Shown: piece after piece, positions 13,608 through 21,574 of the stretch
Layout of the letters: each line of letters begins with the position of its first letter
How positions within the stretch are numbered: position 1 is the stretch's first letter
Assembly: GCF_014084105.1 (NCBI RefSeq)
Contig: NZ_CP048289.1
Location: 7,511,922 to 7,575,921 of the forward strand
Reading direction: 5' to 3'
From: Streptacidiphilus sp. P02-A3a
GTDB taxonomy: Bacteria > Actinomycetota > Actinomycetes > Streptomycetales > Streptomycetaceae
Length of the DNA stretch: 64,000 nucleotides
Translations under genes and position numbers: made by a program
Notes under the pieces: generated by a model
The model's input: only the letters and a program-made list of their open reading frames with translations
The model's database searches: none
Told to the model about the DNA's origin: nothing

Positions 13608-14387
13608 TCAGACCTTCGGAACCTTGAGCGCCGCCCAGGTCGCGCTACCGGGGATGCCGTCGGCGGCAGCGCCCCGATAGCCCTGCTTGTACTGCCACTT
13701 GGCGTAGGACGCCTGATCGGCGGACGTCCACTGTGCGCCGGGGCCGGACTTGTACGCCGAGCACCCGACGGCAACGAGCCGCTTGCCCATGGCCGTGATG
13801 ATCGGCGACTTGGGCGACTTCCGGAAGAACGCCGCTCCGGGGAACGGCTCGTAGGCCGGAGCCGGGGCAGCGGGCTTGGCCGGGGCCGGGTCACCGGCAA
13901 TGGCCTTGGCCCGCCGGACGATCTCCGGAAGCTGAGCAACGACGTTCGCGCCGGGGCAGGACGTGTGCCCACCCCATGCGGCGCCACCCATGCCATGAAA
14001 TCCAAGGCCCTTGCCGTTCGGGTCAGTTGTGGTCTGGAGCGGGACACCGTACGTCTTGTGCGCCCACGCCAGCACCTCGGCGCAGTGCTGCATCTGCGGG
14101 TCGGTGAGCGAGTCGCCCCCCTTGCCCTCGTTCTCGATGCTCAGCCACGTCCGGTTGCCCCCGGCCTGCGCCCATGCCCGGTCAGCGGTGTCGACCCACT
14201 GGTACAGCGCCCCGGCCTTGCCGGTGCCGAAGTGCGCCGAAGCCTGCGAGGAAGGGTTGTTGAACCACGCCTCGGAGCCCGCAAGGGTGCCGTCCATGAT
14301 GTGGATCACGACGCCGTGAACGGAGTCCTGCCCCCCGGCGGTGAAGTTGCGTACGGGACGCCAGGATGCGCCAGCGAATCGAGCCAT
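13608..14387 (-). CDS. Endolysin: N-acetylmuramoyl-L-alanine amidase with peptidoglycan-binding tail, 259 aa
   Basis: Cleaves the amide bond between muramic acid and the stem peptide at lysis. Amidase_2 fold with zinc ligands in VVIHIMDG (about 26-33), the central AHFGTG and IENEGKGG elements, and FHGMGG...TSCPGANV. A Pro/Ala linker (around 170-180) leads to a C-terminal helical domain with GPGAQWTSADQASYAKWQ and DGIPGSATWAAL, the PG_binding_1 pattern. ATG at 14387 follows AAGGGAA; the in-frame ATG at 14402 does not. Confidence 0.9.
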   Translation of the reverse strand: MARFAGASWRPVRNFTAGGQDSVHGVVIHIMDGTLAGSEAWFNNPSSQASAHFGTGKAGALYQWVDTADRAWAQAGGNRTWLSIENEGKGGDSLTDPQMQHCAEVLAWAHKTYGVPLQTTTDPNGKGLGFHGMGGAAWGGHTSCPGANVVAQLPEIVRRAKAIAGDPAPAKPAAPAPAYEPFPGAAFFRKSPKSPIITAMGKRLVAVGCSAYKSGPGAQWTSADQASYAKWQYKQGYRGAAADGIPGSATWAALKVPKV

Positions 14388-14406
14388 GTGTGTTCCCTTC
14401 ATGCTG

Positions 14407-14434
14407 AAGGGCCGCCCGGAAGTCCCGGACGGCC
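14407..14434. terminator. Hairpin between tail fibre and endolysin genes
   Basis: AGGGCCGTCCGGGA (plus TCCCGGACGGCCCT) forms an imperfect stem with GGGCCGCCCGGAAG around 14409-14435, ahead of the endolysin start. A degenerate promoter-like motif (14448-14462) lies just upstream, so the structure could sit in the endolysin leader rather than end the fibre transcript. Confidence 0.45.
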
Positions 14435-14463
14435 CTACGTAGTTATCTAGTGAGTGGCAGGCG

Positions 14464-16443
14464 TCATCCGCCGTAGCGGAGCACGTCCGCCACCGGCATC
14501 ACGGCCATGCCCGCCGAGGCGACGGCGGCGACGATCGCAGCGAAGTCGGACACGCGGCACTGCCCGGCGTTCGCGGGGGTGGCAGCGTCGGGGATGAGTT
14601 CGTGGAACGTCAGGATTAGCCAACTGGCGTTCGCCGCAGCCTTGGCGACGTCGCCCGTGCCCGCTGTGGTCAGCCCGGACGGCTGGTAGGCCCCGGCGTA
14701 CGTCGAGATGGACGAGATCGAGCGGAGCCGGTACGGGTCGGCCGGCGGGTACGTCTCCTTGGTCCGACTGTGCGTCGTGCGGGCGTAGTTGAAGAACCGG
14801 CGGACGACGGACGTAGTCGACTGCCCGTCGGTCGTCAGCCCGTACTGACCCAGTGGGTAGGCCGTGCCGTCGGCCCCTCGGAGCCCGACCGCCCGCAGCC
14901 ACGCTTTCTCGGCCCGCAGGTCCGCATCGAGCGCATCCGCCGTGACCCCCGTGAAGCTCAGGCCGTGGGTCGCGTCGTGCATCGTGTGCCCGGCAACGTC
15001 CCACCCGTACAGGTCTTGCAGCCGGTACAGGTCCGCCAGCGACAGGCGACCGGACCCGTCGAGCATGTCTTGGATGGTGAACGCCGAGGCGGCCCACCCG
15101 CGTGCGTCGAGCAGGGGCTTGGCCAGCGCGACGGCCGAGGCGTACGAGTCATCGAAGCAGAACGAGACGACGCCGGATGGGAACACGGCGGACCCGTCGG
15201 GGACCAACTCGACGGACTGCACGTGCAGGGCGGCCTTCGCCCCGCCGCCGACATCGATCACGTGGAACCGCACGTCAGTAAGCGCGTTGCGGGTCGGCGT
15301 GCCCGTCACGGTGGCGTCGTGCCAGGACAGCGTGACCGTCAGCCACTCCCCCGACGTAACGAAGTTGCTGCCCTGCGCCGTCCCGGAGACGGCCCACTTG
15401 TAGTAGTTGGCCCAGGTACCGCCGTTGCCGAGGTAGACGTTCAACGCGCTCATCGCCGTGATGTCGTCCACCTTGAGGCGGACCCGCAGCACCTTCGCGG
15501 TTGCGTCGGCGGCCGGAAGTCCCGTACGGGACAGGTACGTCGTCGCGGCCGTGCCGCCGGTCGTGATCTTCGCGGCCTGCGTGCCGGACACGTAGTCGGT
15601 CGTGTCGTTGAGCGTCGCCACGCCACCGGACGGCCCGCCGGAATCCATGGTGAAGCCGTGCCCCGGCTGCATGTTGGTGAGCACGGTCACCGGCTGACGC
15701 CGGGCAGGCAGCCGGAGCGTCGGCGCGAGTGCGGCCCCCGGGACGGGCAGGGCCGACAGCGGGACGAGCGTGGACACGTCGGGGGCAGGACCGGGCGGGC
15801 CAGCGGGACCGGCGGGGCCGGGCACCGTGGACGGGTTGCCGTCGGGGCCGGGGCTGCCCTGGGGACCTGCGGGGCCGGTCGGCCCGGCGGGGCCGGGCAC
15901 GGTCGAGTCAGCTCCCGCAGCGCCGGGGGCACCAGGAGTGCCGGGGTCACCCTTCGGGACGGGCACGGTCGATGCGGCACCGGCCGGCCCAACTGGACCG
16001 GCGGGGCCGGGGACTGTGGACGCGGGGCCGACGGGTCCGGCGGGACCGGGGACACCGGCCGGACCGGCGGGGCCGGGGACGGCTACGTATGTCGGGGTGC
16101 TCGGGTTCGCCGGAGCGATGTCGGATAGCTCGACCTCGTCCGGGCCGTCCGACGGCAGCGCGATGGCGTACGGGGGGCGTCCGTGCGCACCTGTAAGCGC
16201 CTCCCGAACGGTGTAGGTCCATCCGGTCGGGTTCATGCCTGCGGCGTCCGTGGCGGGCAGCAGGACGGTAAACGCGCCCGTCTCGTCCAGCGTCGCCTTG
16301 ACCGCACCGGCCAGGATCACATCCGAGCCGGGGAAGGTCAGCAGCGCGGGCGGCGTGAACAGCACGTAGCCCGCAAGGGGCGTGATGTTGTCGAGCGCCC
16401 GGTACCGGCCACGGACAAGGATCATGCGTATTGCGTCGGGCAA
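14464..16443 (-). CDS. Collagen-like tail fibre with C-terminal polysaccharide deacetylase domain, 659 aa
   Basis: N-terminal structural part (1-115), then about 105 residues of Gly-Pro-rich collagen-like triplets (GPAGPAG, GPGPDG), a beta-rich carbohydrate-binding-like region (about 250-420) and a C-terminal NodB-type deacetylase. Visible catalytic motifs are [11 protein letters not shown] (metal-binding FDD) and GHTMHDATH (a variant of HSxxH), with [10 protein letters not shown] near the end. It probably attaches to and modifies a cell-wall polysaccharide during adsorption. The TTG at 16443 has GAGGAG at 5 bases. It is downstream of the other minor tail genes and closed by the lysis genes. 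Confidence 0.82.
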   Translation of the reverse strand: MPDAIRMILVRGRYRALDNITPLAGYVLFTPPALLTFPGSDVILAGAVKATLDETGAFTVLLPATDAAGMNPTGWTYTVREALTGAHGRPPYAIALPSDGPDEVELSDIAPANPSTPTYVAVPGPAGPAGVPGPAGPVGPASTVPGPAGPVGPAGAASTVPVPKGDPGTPGAPGAAGADSTVPGPAGPTGPAGPQGSPGPDGNPSTVPGPAGPAGPPGPAPDVSTLVPLSALPVPGAALAPTLRLPARRQPVTVLTNMQPGHGFTMDSGGPSGGVATLNDTTDYVSGTQAAKITTGGTAATTYLSRTGLPAADATAKVLRVRLKVDDITAMSALNVYLGNGGTWANYYKWAVSGTAQGSNFVTSGEWLTVTLSWHDATVTGTPTRNALTDVRFHVIDVGGGAKAALHVQSVELVPDGSAVFPSGVVSFCFDDSYASAVALAKPLLDARGWAASAFTIQDMLDGSGRLSLADLYRLQDLYGWDVAGHTMHDATHGLSFTGVTADALDADLRAEKAWLRAVGLRGADGTAYPLGQYGLTTDGQSTTSVVRRFFNYARTTHSRTKETYPPADPYRLRSISSISTYAGAYQPSGLTTAGTGDVAKAAANASWLILTFHELIPDAATPANAGQCRVSDFAAIVAAVASAGMAVMPVADVLRYGG

Positions 16444-16458
16444 GGGATCTCCTCACGG

Positions 16459-16481
16459 GACTTACTCACGGTGAGTAGGTC
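16459..16481. repeat. Phage palindrome IR8 (one mismatch)
   Basis: Core 16461-16479, central G, CTTACTCAC in the left arm instead of CCTACTCAC. It ends 2 bases before the stop of the gene at 16483. Confidence 0.8.
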
Positions 16482-16482
16482 A

Positions 16483-16719
16483 TCAGTTGTGGCCGAGGGC
16501 ACGGGCACCCTCGATCGCCAGCGCGCCGAGGGACGTCACAGCGGCGACGGGCAGCGCGTAGCGCCAGCGCTCAAGCGCGCGAATGCGCTCTTCGTGGTCC
16601 TGCTGTCGGGCCGTTACGGCCTCACTGGCCTGCGTCAGCGAGCGGACGTCCTCCCGGAGGCCCACGATTTCGTCGTAAATCTCGCGGGCGCTGATGGTCA
16701 CTCCCAGGGGGTCACTCAC
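16483..16719 (-). CDS. Small coiled-coil membrane protein, 78 aa
   Basis: An N-terminal helix (REIYDEIVGLREDVRSLTQA) continues into a heptad-like coiled coil and ends with one hydrophobic segment (LPVAAVTSLGALAIEGARAL). Such proteins beside tail and lysis genes are often called holin-like or spanin-like. Its GTG overlaps the stop of the preceding gene (GTGA), so it is coupled to the minor tail protein. The role is inferred from shape and place. Confidence 0.55.
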   Translation of the reverse strand: MSDPLGVTISAREIYDEIVGLREDVRSLTQASEAVTARQQDHEERIRALERWRYALPVAAVTSLGALAIEGARALGHN

Positions 16720-17255
16720 TGCGGAGTCTCCTCAACAGCCATGAGGATCGGGTCAGTCGCGTCTACGGTGCCGTCCGGCGTGGTGTCGTCCACCTGCGGC
16801 GAGTCGGGCACGTTGTAGAGCGCCCCCGGCGAGACGTACACCCGGCCACCGCTGGCGGCGAGTGCCTGCACGGTGATGGTCGCCGTGTCCCCGTAGTCGA
16901 GCCCCATGGGGGCCGAGAATGCGCACATGCCGAACGTCAGCGCGGTGCCGGAGACGCTGGCAGCGGTGCCGACAGGGACGCCGTTGACTAGCACCTGGAC
17001 CGAGCCGCCGACGGTCGCCCCGAAGGTGATCGCGGCTTGCAGGTTGGGCAGTTGAACAAGCCCGCTGCACTGGTAGATCGTCGTCCACGCGGTTGCCGTG
17101 GTGGACGGCCACGTAGTCGAGTCCTGCGGCCGGAGCGCCGGGAACGGCAGCGACGCGACGACCGCCCCGCCCTTGCTCCCGGACAACTCCCGGACGGCCG
17201 CCTCAAGTCGCCGGATTCGGTCGCTGTAGTCCTGCGGCACGGTGGCCATCGTCAT
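16716..17255 (-). CDS. Minor tail-region protein, 179 aa
   Basis: A coiled-coil-like start (YSDRIRRLEAAVRELSG) is followed by a beta-rich domain (TAWTTIYQCSGLVQLP, ITVQALAASGGRVYVSPGALYNVP) with no recognised catalytic residues. The start overlaps the previous stop (ATGA) and the end overlaps the next start, so it belongs to a compact four-gene tail unit. A small adhesin or baseplate component is most likely. Confidence 0.6.
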   Translation of the reverse strand: MTMATVPQDYSDRIRRLEAAVRELSGSKGGAVVASLPFPALRPQDSTTWPSTTATAWTTIYQCSGLVQLPNLQAAITFGATVGGSVQVLVNGVPVGTAASVSGTALTFGMCAFSAPMGLDYGDTATITVQALAASGGRVYVSPGALYNVPDSPQVDDTTPDGTVDATDPILMAVEETPQ

Positions 17256-19027
17256 ACCGCCTCTAGGTAGATTTCTGCGCTCTCTGCCGTCCCGCGCGTT
17301 GCGGCGGTCACGGCCATGCCGACGACGCGGTAAGTCGCGTCGTGGCCGTCCGGGTACCAGACGTCCCGGACGCGGAGCCGGACCGGTGCCCCCAGCAGCG
17401 CCGGACTGATCTGCCCGTCCGGCCGGACCGTCACGGCCGGGATCGCCACCGGGGCCGCAGCCGCCGCCAGGTCGGCCCGCGCGTGCGCGTTCAGCGTCGG
17501 CAGCTGGTTCACGGAGTTGTAGTCACTCGACCCGTCGAGCCGGGGCCAGCCCGCCGCCGTCGCCGTGGTCATGTAGACGCCGGACATCAGCGGGACGGAG
17601 TCGCCCGTCGTGCTCTGTGTGTCCGTCGAGCCGCGCGACTGCCACGCCGTAGCCATGCCGGTTGCATCCGTCGGCCAGGAGTAGGAGACGACGTTGCCGG
17701 GGTGCGTCAGCATGATCGGGGCGTCGCCGGTCCGGATGACGGGGTACCCGAGTTGCAGAGCCTTGGTCCGCCGGCCAGACGCCGGGTCGTGGTACGTCGA
17801 GATCCGCCACTCGAACCCGCCCTCGACGGCTGCAAGTTGGTCAAGCAGGTCCCGGACCACAGGCAGGTCAAACCGGCTGTACGTCCGGTCCCGGAGTACG
17901 CCGGAGCGCGCGGCGTCGAGTTGGATGCCGATGTCACCGCCGGGCTGCGCTGCCGCGTAGCGGAACAGGCTCCGCGCGATGGTGAACTGATCGGCCTGCG
18001 TGAACGTCTGGTCGGCGAAGATGAGCCGGTGGTCAAAGTAGCTTTCGAAGCTGCCCGCCTGGATGTCGACCTTGACGGCCCCGCGCGCGTCGCTCGACGG
18101 CGTCGCCGTCCAGAGGATGCCGCCCCACCACACGGCCCCCGCTCGCTCGACCCAGACGGCCGTACGGCCCGGGACGGTGGCGGCCCGGACCCGGCGGGCC
18201 ATGTCGGCATCCGGGACCGGCAGAGAGCCGCCCAGGGTGCCTGTCTTGCCTATCCACGTGTCGAACGTGAGCCCGGCCACTTGCAGGATGTCGATCACGC
18301 GGTCAGTCAGCAGGTCGGCGAACACGACGCGGTAAGCGGCCGGTTGGACCGGGTCGCCGTCGCCCTGGCCGTCCGGCGCGCCGTCGCCGGGCACCAGCGG
18401 GACCGAGTCGAGCGGGCCGACCACGGACACGACAGCGTCCACGTAGGCGGCGAACGCCGGGGTCCGCTGGCCCGACTCGCGCATCTTGCGGGACGTGTCC
18501 CCGTTCGGGAAGAACGATGCCCGCAGCGCCGCCGTCATCTCCAACTGCACGCCCATGCCGGACGCGTTGCGGTTGGTGATGTTCAACGGGTCGTTGCCGT
18601 TGACGTCCTCGGACGTCTGCCAGTCGACGGCGAACCCGGCCGCCGTGAGCGCCTGCCCGATGCGCGCCTTAAGGTCGGCGTCCCCGCCGCCCAGGTGCGT
18701 CACCAGGTCCGTGCCGGACAGGCCATGGTAGGAGACGGTGCGGGCCGCGTAGCGCTGCACATCGACCGTCAGCGGCTCATCGAACCGAGTGGACGTGATG
18801 TGCAACTGAGTGTTATTCGCCGACTGGATACCGACCAGCGCGGCGTACGTGCCGCCCGTGGCCGACGCGACGGCGGACGCCAGCTCGGACGTGCCCGCCT
18901 CGATCGCACCACCATGGATGGCGATGTGCGAGACACGCGACGACGTCCGGCGAACCTCCCGCCGGTAGTCGACGTTCTCGACCTTCGCGGCGGCGAGGGC
19001 CGCCCAATTGGTGTACGTGTCCGCCAT
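17252..19027 (-). CDS. Minor tail protein with N-terminal poly-gamma-glutamate hydrolase domain, 591 aa
   Basis: Residues about 1-205 match the zinc-dependent poly-gamma-glutamate hydrolase family known from Bacillus phages: HGGAIEAGTSELA, HITSTRFDEP, VSYHGLSG and GMGVQLEMT are the expected metal and core motifs. After a Gly/Asp/Pro-rich linker (about 215-235) the remainder resembles the siphovirus Gp37-like minor tail protein (LTFDTWIGKTGTLGGSLPVP, YFDHRLIFADQTFTQADQF). The protein would place a polymer-degrading enzyme at the tail tip. ATG at 19027, an AAAGGGG site 12 bases away. Domain assignment is by motif; the substrate in a streptomycete is unknown. Confidence 0.82.
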   Translation of the reverse strand: MADTYTNWAALAAAKVENVDYRREVRRTSSRVSHIAIHGGAIEAGTSELASAVASATGGTYAALVGIQSANNTQLHITSTRFDEPLTVDVQRYAARTVSYHGLSGTDLVTHLGGGDADLKARIGQALTAAGFAVDWQTSEDVNGNDPLNITNRNASGMGVQLEMTAALRASFFPNGDTSRKMRESGQRTPAFAAYVDAVVSVVGPLDSVPLVPGDGAPDGQGDGDPVQPAAYRVVFADLLTDRVIDILQVAGLTFDTWIGKTGTLGGSLPVPDADMARRVRAATVPGRTAVWVERAGAVWWGGILWTATPSSDARGAVKVDIQAGSFESYFDHRLIFADQTFTQADQFTIARSLFRYAAAQPGGDIGIQLDAARSGVLRDRTYSRFDLPVVRDLLDQLAAVEGGFEWRISTYHDPASGRRTKALQLGYPVIRTGDAPIMLTHPGNVVSYSWPTDATGMATAWQSRGSTDTQSTTGDSVPLMSGVYMTTATAAGWPRLDGSSDYNSVNQLPTLNAHARADLAAAAAPVAIPAVTVRPDGQISPALLGAPVRLRVRDVWYPDGHDATYRVVGMAVTAATRGTAESAEIYLEAV

Positions 19028-19045
19028 GTTGAGCGGCACCCCTTT

Positions 19046-20113
19046 CTAGCTGGCCGTCTCGTAGCGGACCTGAAACCGCATGTGGCACGTGGAGTTGGAC
19101 CACGTGTACCCGGCGGTGCCAACGGAGACGTACTGATGCGACGCGTTCGGAGCCCACAGAGCGACGGTGGTAGCACTCGGCTCGACAAACGTGGACACCG
19201 GCCGCCAGAGCGAATCCGCCTGGCGGAACTTCCCCGAGCCCTCCCAGCCGAGCCAGCCACCGGCCGCCAGAGCGGCCACGGGCAGACTCGCGGTGACGTT
19301 GCCCGTGCCGAGGCTCGATCCGGAGCCCCATTCCAGTACGCCGACGGCGTCCACCGTGCGGCCAACCTTTCGGTACCGCCCACGACTCACAGACGCCCCC
19401 AGGGCCGTCAGCCCGGACCACGTCGGCGTGTAGGTGGTCCACGCACCCTCGGCGTTGCCGTCGAGATAGGGCACCCAAGACGCGGACCCGTCCCAGCGCT
19501 CAAGCACGCCATTGTTGTCCCGGTACTGCCCGGCGTAGACCCCGGCCCAACTGTTCCCCCAGCCAGACGGCGTGATGCCGCCCAGGCCGACCGTGTAGCG
19601 CCGTCGATCGGCAACGCCCGTGGTCCAGTTGATGCCGCCGTTCCCGGCCGACGCCCCAGCGGGCACGGACACTTCGTAGAGCTTTTCCGCTGTGTTGCTG
19701 GCGACCGGCGCGACCGGCTGCGCGGCGGGTGTGCCCTGCACGATCTCTAGGGCGGCCTGGTACCGGCCGGACGAGTCGAACGCGCTGTCGTAGACGCGGA
19801 CCATGATCGCGTCGATACGGGGGTACGTGGCGTCCCCGTCGGCAATGGTCAGCGTCTCGACAGTGTCCTGAGCTACGGGGTAGGCACCCTGACTCGCCCC
19901 GGCCCCCATGATGAGCGCCCGGCCGTAGCCGATGGTGCACTGCATCGCACCGGACCCGGCCGTCAGAGGGAACGTCCCCGGGGACGGCAGGCAGCCCCCT
20001 CGCGACGACAGCGGGCCGTTCGGCTGGTACGTGCCGATCGGCACGACGCGGGTGTCCTGGCGCGACTGCCCGCCGCCGGGCGAGTCCCGGTTGAGTAGCC
20101 ATCCGCTACGCAT
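19046..20113 (-). CDS. Minor tail protein, 355 aa
   Basis: The N-terminal half resembles minor tail proteins with a short FPLTAGSGAMQCTIGYGRALI-like segment and the TPAAQPVAP pattern. The C-terminal half is aromatic- and Gly-rich beta structure (GNSWAGVYAGQYRDNNGVLERWDG, WTTYTPTWSGLTALG), like receptor-binding domains. ATG at 20113 with CAGGAGAT. It sits between the distal tail protein and the hydrolase-bearing tail protein. Receptor binding is an inference from position and composition. Confidence 0.65.
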   Translation of the reverse strand: MRSGWLLNRDSPGGGQSRQDTRVVPIGTYQPNGPLSSRGGCLPSPGTFPLTAGSGAMQCTIGYGRALIMGAGASQGAYPVAQDTVETLTIADGDATYPRIDAIMVRVYDSAFDSSGRYQAALEIVQGTPAAQPVAPVASNTAEKLYEVSVPAGASAGNGGINWTTGVADRRRYTVGLGGITPSGWGNSWAGVYAGQYRDNNGVLERWDGSASWVPYLDGNAEGAWTTYTPTWSGLTALGASVSRGRYRKVGRTVDAVGVLEWGSGSSLGTGNVTASLPVAALAAGGWLGWEGSGKFRQADSLWRPVSTFVEPSATTVALWAPNASHQYVSVGTAGYTWSNSTCHMRFQVRYETAS

Positions 20114-20184
20114 CTGATCTCCTGTCAGTAGTCACAACGAACCCCCCTCGGCCGGCCGAAGGGGGCGAGAATCAGGGAGGGGGC

Positions 20185-21531
20185 TCACCAGTACGCCGAC
20201 CGCCACGTGAGGGATGCGGACGCCGTGGTGCCGACGCCCCCAACACCCGTGCCTCGGAAGGCGAGCGAGGTAGCACCGGGGGTCAGCGTGAACCCGGCTT
20301 CGGGCACGCTGCGCGTCGTCGCGGCGTAGAGCCGTGAGGCGGTCCCGTTAAGGGTGACCGTGCCTGCGTACGTATCTATAACTAGTGAGTCGTCAGCCGA
20401 CAAAGGCACGTTGTACTCAAGTCGCTCCCCGGTCGCCACGTTCCGAACCGAAGGCATTGTCACCGGCCCAGTGATGGTGATCACCGGGTGCGCCGGGGCG
20501 TCCCCGAAGTTCCACGCCGTCATGTCGCCGGACGCCCCGGGGGTGCCCCAGTCGTACGGGTCCACCAGGCCCGAAGCCAGCGGGGCCGACACGAACAGCG
20601 CCGTCCGGCCGACCAGCACCCGCGCCGGGGAAGGCACGGCCGCCCACTGCATCACAGGCCGGGCATACGCGGCCGTGGGCGGGGCCGTGCCGGTGACCGA
20701 CACTCCGTCGCCGACGGTCGAACTGATGAACGTGCCCGTCGAGTCGAGCCACAGCAGCAGCAATTGAGCGCCGGTCGCACCAACTCCGCTGTAGGCCACG
20801 AACTGCGCCGTCTGCCCGGGGGCAATCGGGAATCGGTTCGGGCTCGGGACGGCGGAGTTGGCCCACACAAGCTGAGCCGGGGCCGTGATGGACGCCGCTC
20901 CGACGGTGTAGTAGAGCGCCCCGCCGGAGCCCAGCGACATCGTTCCGCCCTGCTGGTTGTACCAGTTGGACGCCGTCGACCCCAGGCCCGCAGCCTGTGC
21001 CGGGGCGAGCATCTGCACCGCCTCACTGCCGTCCGTGCCCCAGTCAATGCCGGGCTCCGGAGTCGGCAGCGTGGTGGCGACGCTCTGCGCCATCGGGTCA
21101 TAGCGGCGCGGGTCGCTGCACTCCCAGACCAGTGACCCGACGGGGTCGCCCCGGGTGTACGCCCGGTCCGCCGACAGCGCGCGCCGCACGACGCGCCCGC
21201 GCATCACTCGACGGCACCCGGCAAGCTGCACGGCAAGCCAACTCTCGGACTGCCGCACGGTCGTCGCCTGCCGCAGCACGTCGAGCACCGCCGGAAGCTG
21301 GCCGAGCGAGTCCGCCGTCACCTCGAAGTCCCATTGCAGGGTGCGGGTTGAGGCCAGCAGCGCGCCGGGCCACGCCCCCGAGAGAGAGGGCATGGCCACG
21401 GTCGAACTGTCCAGGTCGGGGAGGTCGTCCCACCCGGAGAGCGAGACGCCCGCATAGGGCGTCCCCTCGCCGAGCAGGACGCCCCGCCACTGCATCTGCC
21501 CGTCCTGCGTGATCAGATCATCTAGCGCCAT
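20185..21531 (-). CDS. Distal tail-type protein, 448 aa
   Basis: Follows the tape measure gene, as distal tail (Dit) proteins do. A first domain (about 1-150) contains TLQWDFEVTADSLGQLPAVLDVLRQ and a series of beta strands typical of Dit; a long galectin-like or carbohydrate-binding beta region follows. The ATG at 21531 uses the AGGTG of palindrome IR9 as ribosome site. Codons near 20383-20400 contain a perfect copy of the promoter-like motif, possibly chance. Confidence 0.65.
   Translation of the reverse strand: MALDDLITQDGQMQWRGVLLGEGTPYAGVSLSGWDDLPDLDSSTVAMPSLSGAWPGALLASTRTLQWDFEVTADSLGQLPAVLDVLRQATTVRQSESWLAVQLAGCRRVMRGRVVRRALSADRAYTRGDPVGSLVWECSDPRRYDPMAQSVATTLPTPEPGIDWGTDGSEAVQMLAPAQAAGLGSTASNWYNQQGGTMSLGSGGALYYTVGAASITAPAQLVWANSAVPSPNRFPIAPGQTAQFVAYSGVGATGAQLLLLWLDSTGTFISSTVGDGVSVTGTAPPTAAYARPVMQWAAVPSPARVLVGRTALFVSAPLASGLVDPYDWGTPGASGDMTAWNFGDAPAHPVITITGPVTMPSVRNVATGERLEYNVPLSADDSLVIDTYAGTVTLNGTASRLYAATTRSVPEAGFTLTPGATSLAFRGTGVGGVGTTASASLTWRSAYW
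20383..20400 (-). promoter_or_regulatory. Promoter-like motif P6 inside a coding region
   Basis: Minus-strand TCGGCTGACGACTCACTA, followed by TAG and an ATACGTA also seen after P7. It lies within the distal tail gene, where the codons read A-D-D-S-L. It could be an internal promoter for the minor tail genes or a coincidence of codon choice. Confidence 0.4.
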
Positions 21532-21538
21532 GGGTCGC

Positions 21539-21559
21539 ACCTACTCACGGTGAGTAGGT
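21539..21559. repeat. Phage palindrome IR9 (10-bp arms)
   Basis: Core 21540-21558, central G. It lies between the tape measure stop (21575) and the distal tail ATG (21531), and on the minus strand its right arm provides AGGTG for the latter. Confidence 0.85.
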
Positions 21560-21574
21560 CAGCGGTTGCCGACA

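Noticed and set aside
14448-14462. Further promoter-like motif (CTAGTGAGTGGCAGG)
   Set aside because: It lacks the central CGA of the family, so it was left out of the count,, although its place before the endolysin gene fits.
15687-16216. Gly/Pro-rich frames on both strands over the collagen-like region
   Set aside because: Repetitive GC-rich codons of the tail fibre create open frames in several readings; only the fibre frame continues into recognisable domains.
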